Below are positions 1 to 5,720 of a stretch of DNA of 8,275 nucleotides, in pieces. Below the pieces are notes generated by a model that was given only the letters and a program-made list of their open reading frames with translations, did not search any database and had not been told where the DNA came from. The translations under genes were made by a program, and so were the position numbers. Each line of letters begins with the position of its first letter. Position 1 is the stretch's first letter. The stretch covers positions 1-8,275 of the forward strand of contig JBGCFT010000297.1 in NCBI GenBank assembly GCA_045107085.1, read 5' to 3'. Origin of the DNA: NORP309 sp045107085. Its GTDB lineage: Bacteria > Pseudomonadota > Gammaproteobacteria > Xanthomonadales > Marinicellaceae.

Positions 1-82
1 TTCAAAAGGCATGAGAATTATCGATAAAAAAGGCATTGATGCAGTACTTGCTGATTTGCGTAAAAACGGTTTAAAGGTGTAA
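1..82 (+). CDS. rpmB: 50S ribosomal protein L28, C-terminal fragment
   Basis: This is the last 26 codons and stop of an open frame that enters from outside the window (codons begin at base 2). The readable residues begin SKGMRIIDKKGIDAVLADLR and end in NGLKV. That is the conserved C-terminal helix of proteobacterial L28, a structural protein of the large ribosomal subunit. The stop lies only 3 bases before the ATG of rpmG, the usual rpmB-rpmG arrangement, so the two are surely co-transcribed. The N-terminal part and the operon promoter are outside the window. Confidence 0.93.
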   Translation, partial: SKGMRIIDKKGIDAVLADLRKNGLKV

Positions 83-85
83 ATC

Positions 86-271
86 ATGCGTGAAAAAATT
101 AAATTAGTATCAACTGCAACACACGAAGGTGGTAAAAAAGATGGCCAAAAAACAGGTCATTACTATACCACTACTAAAAACAAAAAAACGACTCCGGATA
201 AACTTTCATTCATGAAGTATGATCCTGTGGTTCGTAAACATGTACTTTATAAAGAATACAAAATCAAATAA
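86..271 (+). CDS. rpmG: 50S ribosomal protein L33 with N-terminal loop insertion
   Basis: This encodes L33, a small protein of the large ribosomal subunit located near the E site. The start MREKIKLVST, the central TGHYYTTTKNKKTTPDKL and the end KYDPVVRKHVLYKEYKIK match the gammaproteobacterial family closely. It has no cysteines, so it is the zinc-independent form. The family in this group is usually about 51 residues and this one is 61. The excess is a Gly/Lys-rich stretch (about residues 12-22, HEGGKKDGQK) between the first strand and the TGHYY segment. The start is supported by an AAGGTG ribosome-binding site at 74-79 and by its 3-base distance from the rpmB stop. It is followed by a strong intrinsic terminator, so it ends the ribosomal-protein transcript. 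Confidence 0.95.
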   Translation: MREKIKLVSTATHEGGKKDGQKTGHYYTTTKNKKTTPDKLSFMKYDPVVRKHVLYKEYKIK

Positions 272-290
272 GTATTTTTAAAGAGTTTAA

Positions 291-331
291 AAAAAACCTG
301 CAGTCTTTTTAAGATTTGCGGGTTTTTTTTT
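291..331 (+). terminator. Intrinsic terminator of rpmB-rpmG
   Basis: An A-run leads into the stem CCTGCAG..TCTT, which pairs with AAGA.TTTGCGGG through a TTT loop, with one bulged T and G-T wobbles. It is followed directly by nine T residues (323-331). The A-run on the left can extend pairing with the T-run, so the hairpin may also work weakly in the other direction, but there is no minus-strand gene to its right that would need it. It lies 20 bases past the rpmG stop. Confidence 0.85.
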
Positions 332-386
332 GGAAAAATACTGAGGTTGTTTACATTTCATAGATTATAAGAATTTGTGAATTTCA

Positions 387-418
387 TTACAAAACAGTTT
401 TATCAATCTTCATATAAT
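387..418 (+). promoter_or_regulatory. Candidate sigma-70 promoter for the beta-helix gene
   Basis: A perfect TATAAT -10 hexamer lies at 413-418, 24 bases before the ATG of the beta-helix gene. The best -35 candidate, TTACAA at 387-392, is separated by 20 bases, longer than the preferred 17. Other -35 choices are no better. The upstream terminator at 291-331 means that this gene needs its own promoter in this interval. In DNA this AT-rich the hexamer could be chance. Confidence 0.45.
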
Positions 419-442
419 TTAACTTTATCATCAATGTAAGAT

Positions 443-1867
443 ATGAAAATAATTGCCCTTCTCTTTCTATATCCAGCCATAGTTTTTGCGACTGATTACC
501 ACATCGGCCCCAGTCAACCATTAACCAATATTTCTGATGTGCCTTGGGCAACTTTAAATCCTGGTGATACCGTTTATATTCATTGGAGGCCAGAACCTTA
601 TAAAGAAAAATGGGTCATTAATCGTCAAGGAACAGCTTCTCAACCCATAACAATCATTGGTATCAGTAATTCAAATGGAGAACAACCGGTTATTGACGGA
701 AATGGAGCAACAACTGCTGATGGGCTAAATTTTTGGAATGAATCGCGCGGAGTGATTAAAATTGGTGGATCAAATATACCAGCTGATGGATTGCCACAAC
801 ATATCATTATTGAAAATTTAGAAGTTATTTCGGGTCGTCCACCTTTTGGGTTCACCAATGACAATGGTAATTTTGAACAATACTCAAATAATGCAGCCAG
901 CATATATGTAGAAAAAGCCGCCAATTTAATCATTCGTAACAACACCATCAGAGACTCAGGTAATGGTATATTCATCGGTGCTAATGGAGGTTTGACACAA
1001 GACATTATAATTGAAAAGAACCACATTTATGACAATGGCATAGAAAACAGAATATTCGAGCATAACACCTACACGGCTGGGATTAATATCATTTATCAAT
1101 ACAATAGATTTGGCCCATTAAGAAAAGGTGCTTTGGGAAATAATTTAAAAGACAGATCAGCAGGATTAGTGGTTCGATACAACTGGATTGAAAGTGGCAA
1201 CCGACAATTAGACTTGGTTGATGCTGAGGATTCATCCGTTTTAGTCAATCATCCCAACTATTCAAAAACTTATGTCTACGGAAACATTTTGATTGAGCCC
1301 GGTGGCGCCGGAAATTCACAGATTATCCATTATGGTGGCGACAGTGGCACGCTTGATGATTACCGAAAAGGAGATTTATATTTAGTTAACAACACCATTA
1401 TTTCTACCCGATCTGGCAACACAACTCTGTTAAGACTATCTACCAATGATGAAACCGCTCATGTTTTTAATAATATTATTTATAACACAGCAAATGGCAG
1501 CAATATGGCATTAATTGATGGCAATGGTTCACTTAACCTCAACAATAATTGGCTCAAATCAAACTACCAAGAATGCCATTGTTCACCTGATGGAAGCATT
1601 AATGATAATGGTGGCAATATGACTGGTAATAGCCCCGTGTTTAGTAATTTTAAATCCCAAGATTTTAGGTTATTAAATAATTCTGAAGCGCTTGATCTTA
1701 GCACACCAATTACACAACAAAATTTACCCAACCACAGCATAACAAAACAATACAAAACTCACCAATTAAGTCAAAACCGCCCTATTTCGGGCAATCTAGA
1801 TATGGGAGCCTTTGAATACTGTGGTTTGTTAAATTGCGATATTATTTTTACTAATGGTTTTGACTAA
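443..1867 (+). CDS. Secreted right-handed parallel beta-helix protein with C-terminal IF-x-NGF tag
   Basis: This is a 474-residue exported protein. Residues 1-16 form a signal peptide (MKIIALLFLYPAIVFA, likely cut before TDYH). The body has repeated beta-helix rungs with Asn ladders, for example LIIRNNTIRDSGNGIFIGAN, DIIIEKNHIYDNG, LVVRYNWIESGNRQLD and YLVNNTIISTRSGNTTLLRL. This is the fold of pectate-lyase-like and other polysaccharide-acting proteins. Near the end, the DFRLLNNSEALDLSTP and DMGAFEYC segments are the usual close of such domains. The last 15 residues (460-474) form a short cysteine-bounded tail, CGLLNCDIIFTNGFD. A central GNNLKDRSAG segment carries Lys-Asp-Arg that could be catalytic or structural. 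I cannot assign a lyase family. The gene stands alone between a terminator and a convergent gene whose stop is 8 bases away. Secreted polysaccharide binding or cleavage is an inference from the fold only. Confidence 0.88.
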   Translation: MKIIALLFLYPAIVFATDYHIGPSQPLTNISDVPWATLNPGDTVYIHWRPEPYKEKWVINRQGTASQPITIIGISNSNGEQPVIDGNGATTADGLNFWNESRGVIKIGGSNIPADGLPQHIIIENLEVISGRPPFGFTNDNGNFEQYSNNAASIYVEKAANLIIRNNTIRDSGNGIFIGANGGLTQDIIIEKNHIYDNGIENRIFEHNTYTAGINIIYQYNRFGPLRKGALGNNLKDRSAGLVVRYNWIESGNRQLDLVDAEDSSVLVNHPNYSKTYVYGNILIEPGGAGNSQIIHYGGDSGTLDDYRKGDLYLVNNTIISTRSGNTTLLRLSTNDETAHVFNNIIYNTANGSNMALIDGNGSLNLNNNWLKSNYQECHCSPDGSINDNGGNMTGNSPVFSNFKSQDFRLLNNSEALDLSTPITQQNLPNHSITKQYKTHQLSQNRPISGNLDMGAFEYCGLLNCDIIFTNGFD

Positions 1868-1875
1868 CCTCAGTG

Positions 1876-2388
1876 TTAACTCCGATAAGCACCAGACCTA
1901 ATTTTTGTTGAATGCTTAGATCTTGTACTGACTCTGCGACTTAATCTTCTCCTTAATTTTGAATAAATACTCATTTTATTTAATGCATGTTGAGTAATTT
2001 TCAAATCTACAATTTCACCGCTGGACAAAGATTTAAATGTAAAAACATAAAATGACAGTATAGTTATCACATAAATGATTAATGTGATTATTTGGGCGAC
2101 CATGACTTGGTTTTCTAAAAGATACAAATTTTTAGTGATGAGCAAAGCAAAGAATGAAGAAAATAAATGGGCCATGACAACTATAATTTTCGGTGCATAT
2201 TTAGCAAAGAAACCGAGTATAAATAGTACAAAAGAGTTAACCAAGAATACGACCCACAGCATCAATTTTTGTTCAGTGATGATATCCACTGATAAACCGA
2301 TAAATACAAAAAATGTGGTGATTGCAAATATCAAATAGTGAACCGTTTCTACTTCTAAACTTCCTTTAAATCTTGAATGCACAGACAT
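1876..2388 (-). CDS. Unknown four-helix inner-membrane protein with basic tail
   Basis: I do not recognise this 170-residue protein. It has a short polar N-terminus (MSVHSRFKGSLEVET) and four hydrophobic segments at about residues 17-37, 42-62, 66-86 and 95-118. A soluble C-terminal tail of about 50 residues follows and becomes strongly basic (KLRRRLSRRVSTRSKHSTKIR, about 144-164). With a basic tail and an even number of helices, both ends are probably cytoplasmic. The start is well supported by a strong AGGAG site 6-7 bases before the ATG. No cysteine pairs, catalytic motifs or transporter signatures are visible. It is convergent with the beta-helix gene and has its own putative promoter, so it appears to be a single-gene unit. 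The Arg/Lys/Ser tail could bind nucleic acid or acidic lipid, but that is speculation. Confidence 0.78.
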   Translation of the reverse strand: MSVHSRFKGSLEVETVHYLIFAITTFFVFIGLSVDIITEQKLMLWVVFLVNSFVLFILGFFAKYAPKIIVVMAHLFSSFFALLITKNLYLLENQVMVAQIITLIIYVITILSFYVFTFKSLSSGEIVDLKITQHALNKMSIYSKLRRRLSRRVSTRSKHSTKIRSGAYRS

Positions 2389-2394
2389 AGACTT

Positions 2395-2399
2395 CTCCT
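2395..2399 (-). promoter_or_regulatory. Strong ribosome-binding site of the membrane-protein gene
   Basis: On the minus strand, AGGAG (within TAGGAGAAGTCT) precedes the ATG at 2388-2386 by about 6 bases. It is the best Shine-Dalgarno match in the window and fixes the start of the unknown membrane protein. Most other genes here have weak sites or none. Confidence 0.8.
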
Positions 2400-2415
2400 A
2401 AAATCAATTCCTAAT

Positions 2416-2444
2416 ATTTTAACATTTATGCTGTTGTGGTTGTA
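2416..2444 (-). promoter_or_regulatory. Candidate promoter of the membrane-protein gene
   Basis: Read on the minus strand, TACAAC (2444-2439) is followed after exactly 17 bases by TAAAAT (2421-2416). The -10 is preceded by TG one base upstream, giving an extended -10 (TGTTAAAAT). Transcription would start about 20 bases before the ribosome-binding site. A perfect palindrome (2448-2465) lies immediately upstream of the -35. Confidence 0.5.
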
Positions 2445-2447
2445 TAG

Positions 2448-2465
2448 GCAATAGGTCACTATTGC
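2448..2465. repeat. Perfect 7-bp inverted repeat (GCAATAG-N4-CTATTGC)
   Basis: GCAATAG at 2448-2454 and CTATTGC at 2459-2465 are exact inverted copies separated by GTCA. The element sits between the crcB stop and the putative -35 of the unknown membrane-protein gene, and abuts that -35. No T-run follows on either strand, so it is not a standard intrinsic terminator. It is better placed as an operator, or as a weak 3' hairpin of the lolA-rarA-crcB mRNA. Confidence 0.5.
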
Positions 2466-2547
2466 TTGCTAAAAATCATCTAGAAATAGCGGCTTATAAA
2501 TCATTTCATCAAAGCCAATGAGCAAAAATAAGTATGAGATTTCAATT

Positions 2548-2919
2548 TTAAGTGCTTAACTTCATGCCCACAAAGAAGGCTAAGAAACACAATACAAATG
2601 TTGATGTCAAATAAATAAACCCTTTTAAGTATTCACCATAGGTCATCATTAATACGGTCTCCATAGAGAAAGTTGACCAAGTGGTTAAAGCACCCAAAAA
2701 ACCCATCATAATAAATAATTTTAAATTTTCAGAATCTTGAAATTTGTCTACTAAATAAACATAAGCAATACCCATTAAAAAACAACCAATCACATTAACT
2801 ATTAATGTTGCCCAAGGCAATGGCGATCCGAAATAGTGAGTAAACGCTTTGGCATTGAGGTATCTTAGCACTGCGCCTAATGCACCTCCTGCTGCTACAA
2901 CTAAAACTTGTTTAATCAT
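2548..2919 (-). CDS. crcB: Fluoride ion channel CrcB/Fluc
   Basis: This encodes a 123-residue inner-membrane protein of the CrcB/Fluc family, dual-topology dimers that export fluoride. Four hydrophobic segments fill the protein. The family motifs are clear: GGALGAVLRY (11-20), the pore Asn and Gly in NVIGCFLMG (42-50), and GFLGALTTWSTFSMET (73-88), the broken helix that holds the central sodium and lines the pore. In that motif the first pore phenylalanine is Trp81, while Phe84 is retained. Length is normal for the family. The ATG overlaps the end of rarA by 8 bp (ATGATTAA), so translation is probably coupled and there is no room for a fluoride riboswitch directly upstream. It is the last gene of the lolA-rarA-crcB operon. 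Confidence 0.95.
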   Translation of the reverse strand: MIKQVLVVAAGGALGAVLRYLNAKAFTHYFGSPLPWATLIVNVIGCFLMGIAYVYLVDKFQDSENLKLFIMMGFLGALTTWSTFSMETVLMMTYGEYLKGFIYLTSTFVLCFLAFFVGMKLST

Positions 2920-4162
2920 TTCTCTTTTTTCTAATTTGTTCTAATTTTTGAGCTATTTTAATTTCTAAACCTGCTTGTTTGGGTTGATAATAAACTCTCT
3001 CACCCATCTTTTCAGGAAAACCTTTTTGGGAATATGCAATTGAGTCAGTGTTATCATGGTCATATTGGTAACCTGAACCGAAACCTTGATTTTTCATAAG
3101 ACTTGTTGGTGCATTGCGTAAATGCATGGGTACATCTAAAGATCCCAATTTTTTGGCGTCGGCCAATGATTCATTATGGGCAGAATAAACGGCATTACTT
3201 TTCGGACAACTGGCGACATAAACCGCTGCTTGAGCCAAGGCCAAATCTCCTTCTGGGGAGCCCAATCTGCGCCACGTTTCCCAAGCATCTAAACATAAGG
3301 TCAAAGCTCTGGGATCAGCATTGCCTACTTCTTCGCTGGCCATTCTTAATAATCTGCGGGCAATATACTGTGGATCGCAACCACCATCTAACATGCGATT
3401 CATCCAATACAAGGCTGCATCTGGGTTTGAACTGCGCACACATTTATGTAAGGCAGAGATCTGTTCATAAAAAACATCACCTTTGTTATCAAATCTTCTG
3501 GCTTGACCAGAAATGATTAAACTAATTTCTTCATCTTTGACTTTACCTTCATGTGAATAATCTGACAAAATTTCAAGTAAGGTTAATAATCGACGTGCAT
3601 CACCATCTGATGATTGAATTAGCTGATTTTGTTGTATTTCTGATAGTTCCAAGCCTGTTGTATCAATGGCTTTTTCTAATAAGATGCGTAAATCTTCGGC
3701 TCCAATATTTTTGAGTATGTAAACTCTTGATCGTGAGAGTAATGCGTTATTCAATGCAAATGATGGATTTTCTGTGGTAGCCCCAATTAAAGTGATTAAT
3801 CCATTTTCCATATGAGGTAGAAAAGCATCTTGTTGTGATTTATTAAAACGATGAATCTCATCGACAAATAAGACGGTTGATTGCCCTTCTTGCCTGTTTT
3901 CTTCGGCTTGCTTAATGGCTTTTCGAATGTCTGCAACGCCAGATAATATAGCAGATAAATTTATTTTTTTGACCTGACATTGATTACATAATATTTGCGC
4001 CAATGTAGTTTTACCAGTACCAGGCGGGCCCCATAAGATCATTGAATGCAAATGATCGTTTTCGATAATTTTAGCCAATGGTCTATTGGTGCCTGTTAAA
4101 TGTTGTTGGCCAACAACATCCTTTAACTCCTTAGGTCTGAGTTTATCCGCTAGTGGTTGCAT
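2912..4162 (-). CDS. rarA: Replication-associated recombination protein A (AAA+ ATPase)
   Basis: This encodes a 416-residue RarA/MgsA/WRNIP1-type AAA+ ATPase, which acts at stalled replication forks and gaps and interacts with single-strand binding protein. In order, it has Walker A GPPGTGKT (45-52), Walker B LFVDEIHRF (98-106) with NKSQQD after it, sensor 1 GATTENPSF (128-136), the arginine-finger region LLSRSRV (141-147) and sensor 2 GDARRL (187-192). The C-terminal tetramerisation domain follows, with DAALYWMNRMLDGGCDP and RRLLRMASEEVGNADPRAL, and ends with the typical NAPTSLMK and YQYDHD segments and YYQPKQAGLE. All catalytic residues are present and the length is normal. It starts 6 bases after the lolA stop with only a weak ribosome-binding site, so it is likely translated by coupling. 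The lolA-rarA pairing is conserved in gammaproteobacteria. Confidence 0.97.
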   Translation of the reverse strand: MQPLADKLRPKELKDVVGQQHLTGTNRPLAKIIENDHLHSMILWGPPGTGKTTLAQILCNQCQVKKINLSAILSGVADIRKAIKQAEENRQEGQSTVLFVDEIHRFNKSQQDAFLPHMENGLITLIGATTENPSFALNNALLSRSRVYILKNIGAEDLRILLEKAIDTTGLELSEIQQNQLIQSSDGDARRLLTLLEILSDYSHEGKVKDEEISLIISGQARRFDNKGDVFYEQISALHKCVRSSNPDAALYWMNRMLDGGCDPQYIARRLLRMASEEVGNADPRALTLCLDAWETWRRLGSPEGDLALAQAAVYVASCPKSNAVYSAHNESLADAKKLGSLDVPMHLRNAPTSLMKNQGFGSGYQYDHDNTDSIAYSQKGFPEKMGERVYYQPKQAGLEIKIAQKLEQIRKKRND

Positions 4163-4168
4163 TGGGTC

Positions 4169-4819
4169 TTAAAATTCAGCAGATAATCCAGTATTTCTGA
4201 TCACATCAACTCCTTGGGGAACCTCAAATGTAAAAAAACCTTCTGCCAATGCTGGGTTTCTAACAGTGTTTTCAAATTCAAAAATGACGATACTATCCAT
4301 TTGGTTTTTCAATTTAATAACTTTAAGCGTATTGTCGCTAATGCCTAACCATACTTTTTTGATGTCTTCACCTGGATTTTTAGGAGTCATTTCAAGCCAT
4401 TCAAGGTCTTGGTTCTTTTCTTCTTTCTTATCAAGCAACCTTAATTCAAAATTTTCTTGGGTATCATTTTTATTCAATAAAACATAAATTGGATTTTGTG
4501 TGTTTTCTTGTTCCTTAATTGAAACTTGTTCTAAATCTTCATCATATATCCAGACCGTTTCTCCATTGGCCAATATAAGTTGAGGAGAAGGTTCTGCATA
4601 CTGCCATTTAAATTGATTCGGAGTTTGTAACCATACCTGACCCGTTAGTTTTTCGGATTCATTATCATTCATGTCAATTTCGTATTGTTCAAAATTAGCC
4701 TGTAAAGAAGTAAGGTCTTTTCTAATTTCATTTAATAGGTTTTGAGCTTCTGTTTCTTCTGCTTTAATGGCGAAAGATAAAGCAAATATGGCAATAAAGA
4801 CTGGCATTTTGATTTTCAT
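4169..4819 (-). CDS. lolA: Outer-membrane lipoprotein carrier protein LolA
   Basis: This encodes the periplasmic chaperone that takes lipoproteins from the LolCDE complex to LolB at the outer membrane. The 216-residue protein starts with a signal peptide (about residues 1-20, MKIKMPVFIAIFALSFAIKA, cut before EE). Family features follow: LTSLQANFEQYE, the LTGQVWLQTPNQFKWQY strand pair, ANGETVWIYDEDLEQV, and the C-terminal FFTFEVPQGVDVIRNTG. The loop between strands reads QTPNQF, where many homologues have a basic residue (KRP or RRP), a small departure. A GAG site 7 bases before the ATG supports the start. It is the first gene of the operon with rarA and crcB. ftsK, which precedes lolA in enterobacteria, is absent, and mod genes are divergent instead. 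Confidence 0.94.
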   Translation of the reverse strand: MKIKMPVFIAIFALSFAIKAEETEAQNLLNEIRKDLTSLQANFEQYEIDMNDNESEKLTGQVWLQTPNQFKWQYAEPSPQLILANGETVWIYDEDLEQVSIKEQENTQNPIYVLLNKNDTQENFELRLLDKKEEKNQDLEWLEMTPKNPGEDIKKVWLGISDNTLKVIKLKNQMDSIVIFEFENTVRNPALAEGFFTFEVPQGVDVIRNTGLSAEF

Positions 4820-4891
4820 AGTTTTCTCAGTTTTGTAATATTTTTCAAGTCACTATACAAGACAATGCTCTTCTAGTAGTGATTAACGTTC

Positions 4892-4900
4892 ATTATAGCA
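4892..4900 (-). promoter_or_regulatory. Extended -10 promoter for lolA-rarA-crcB
   Basis: On the minus strand the sequence reads TGCTATAAT, a perfect extended -10. It lies about 72 bases upstream of the lolA ATG, giving a leader of roughly 65 bases. The -35 region is weak (ACAAAA or TACAAA), which an extended -10 tolerates. It is the best promoter candidate for the operon. Confidence 0.55.
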
Positions 4901-4931
4901 GAGACACTTTATAATTTTGTATGTTCATTAA

Positions 4932-4952
4932 TTATATATTTATCTGATATAA
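4932..4952 (+). promoter_or_regulatory. Possible molybdenum box (TTATAT-N9-ATATAA)
   Basis: An exact inverted repeat, TTATAT (4932-4937) and ATATAA (4947-4952), lies about 95 bases before modB and 33 bases before its -35. From memory, ModE-type molybdenum boxes use half-sites like CGTTATAT. Each half here matches the inner six of those eight bases but lacks the outer CG. The region is very AT-rich, so chance is a serious alternative. Confidence 0.25.
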
Positions 4953-4953
4953 A

Positions 4954-4969
4954 ATCTCTAATGTGAGAT
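4954..4969. repeat. Inverted repeat ATCTC-N6-GAGAT upstream of modB
   Basis: Five-base arms ATCTC (4954-4958) and GAGAT (4965-4969) flank TAATGT. The centre is about 26 bases upstream of the putative modB -35. The size and spacing fit a dimeric regulator site, but the arms are short. The interval between lolA and modB (4820-5045) otherwise holds only the two divergent promoters and no gene. Confidence 0.3.
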
Positions 4970-4984
4970 GAAATATTTATGGGT

Positions 4985-5013
4985 TTGTAATAATTATCAA
5001 TAGGCATTATACT
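4985..5013 (+). promoter_or_regulatory. Sigma-70 promoter for modB-modC-slyX
   Basis: TTGTAA (4985-4990) and TATACT (5008-5013) are separated by exactly 17 bases. Both hexamers are close to consensus and the -10 ends 32 bases before the modB ATG. This is the best spaced promoter in the window. The leader would be short, about 26 bases, and no Shine-Dalgarno is visible in it. Confidence 0.65.
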
Positions 5014-5045
5014 GATATTTTTAAATAACTAATTTTTCAATTAGC

Positions 5046-5720
5046 ATGCTTCCAACCGATTTTACCGCCTTGTTTTTGAGCTTTAAACTTGCAACCATCA
5101 CGGTAATTATTTTATTAATCATTGGCATTCCTTTGGCCAAATGGCTGGCTTTTTCTCAAAGTAAATCAGTACCTTACATTAGTTCTTTAGTGATACTTCC
5201 ATTGGTTTTACCGCCAACAGTTTTAGGGTTTTATCTGTTAAGTATTATGAGAAATGAATCTTGGCTTGGATCGTTATTCATTCAATTGACATCAGAACAA
5301 CTAATCTTCAGTTTTACTGGTCTAGTAGTGGCATCAGTTATTTATTCATTGCCTTTTGTTGTTCAGCCAATGGTTGCTACATTCAACCACATTGGCAAAG
5401 AGACAGTTAAAACAGCTCAATCAATGGGTGCCAGCAATCGCACTATATTTTGGAAAATTATCTTACCCTTATCAAAAAAAGGCATTGTTTCTGCAAGTAT
5501 TTTAGGGTTTGTGCATACTTTGGGAGAATTTGGTGTGGTTTTAATGGTGGGTGGTAACATACCTAATCAAACCCGTGTGGTTTCAATAGAAATATTCAAT
5601 CATGTAGAAAACCTAGAAATGCAGCAAGCCAATCAACTCTCTCTGATTCTTGTTGTCTTATCATTTGCTGTTATTTTATGGATGAATTTTAACAATAAAA
5701 ACAATAAATTATTTTTATGA
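5046..5720 (+). CDS. modB: Molybdate ABC transporter permease ModB
   Basis: This encodes a 224-residue inner-membrane permease of the molybdate/tungstate importer, close to the usual ModB length of about 225-230. Hydrophobic segments lie at about residues 8-33, 43-66, 87-108, 145-166 and 197-215. The cytoplasmic EAA loop that docks on the ATPase spans about 119-141 (ETVKTAQSMGASNRTIF, then KIILP). The segment HTLGEFGVVLMVGGNIP (157-173) followed by TRVVSIEIFNHVE is highly characteristic of ModB and separates it from sulfate and phosphate permeases. The stop overlaps the modC start as ATGA. No binding-protein gene (modA) is next to it: lolA lies immediately upstream on the other strand. No ribosome-binding site is evident. 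Confidence 0.93.
   Translation: MLPTDFTALFLSFKLATITVIILLIIGIPLAKWLAFSQSKSVPYISSLVILPLVLPPTVLGFYLLSIMRNESWLGSLFIQLTSEQLIFSFTGLVVASVIYSLPFVVQPMVATFNHIGKETVKTAQSMGASNRTIFWKIILPLSKKGIVSASILGFVHTLGEFGVVLMVGGNIPNQTRVVSIEIFNHVENLEMQQANQLSLILVVLSFAVILWMNFNNKNNKLFL

Noticed and set aside
640..1026. Minus-strand open frame of 128 codons inside the beta-helix gene
   Set aside because: It is antisense to clear beta-helix rungs, has no ribosome-binding site and no recognisable protein features. It is a shadow of the real gene.
1868..1875. Shared bidirectional terminator between the convergent genes
   Set aside because: The gap is 8 bases and no GC-rich hairpin with T-run is visible across the junction.
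2075..2338. Plus-strand open frame of 87 codons opposite the membrane-protein gene
   Set aside because: The minus-strand gene has a strong AGGAG site and coherent transmembrane segments, whereas this frame has neither.
2470..2520. GGCTT...AAGCC hairpin as terminator of the crcB operon
   Set aside because: The stem is only 5 bp with a 16-base loop and has no adjacent T-run, so termination here cannot be supported.
2920..2960. Fluoride riboswitch ahead of crcB
   Set aside because: The upstream sequence is rarA coding sequence, with an 8-bp gene overlap, leaving no aptamer-sized leader.
3103..3516. Plus-strand open frame of 137 codons inside rarA
   Set aside because: It lies wholly opposite the conserved C-terminal half of rarA, and its Trp/His/Cys-rich composition is not protein-like.
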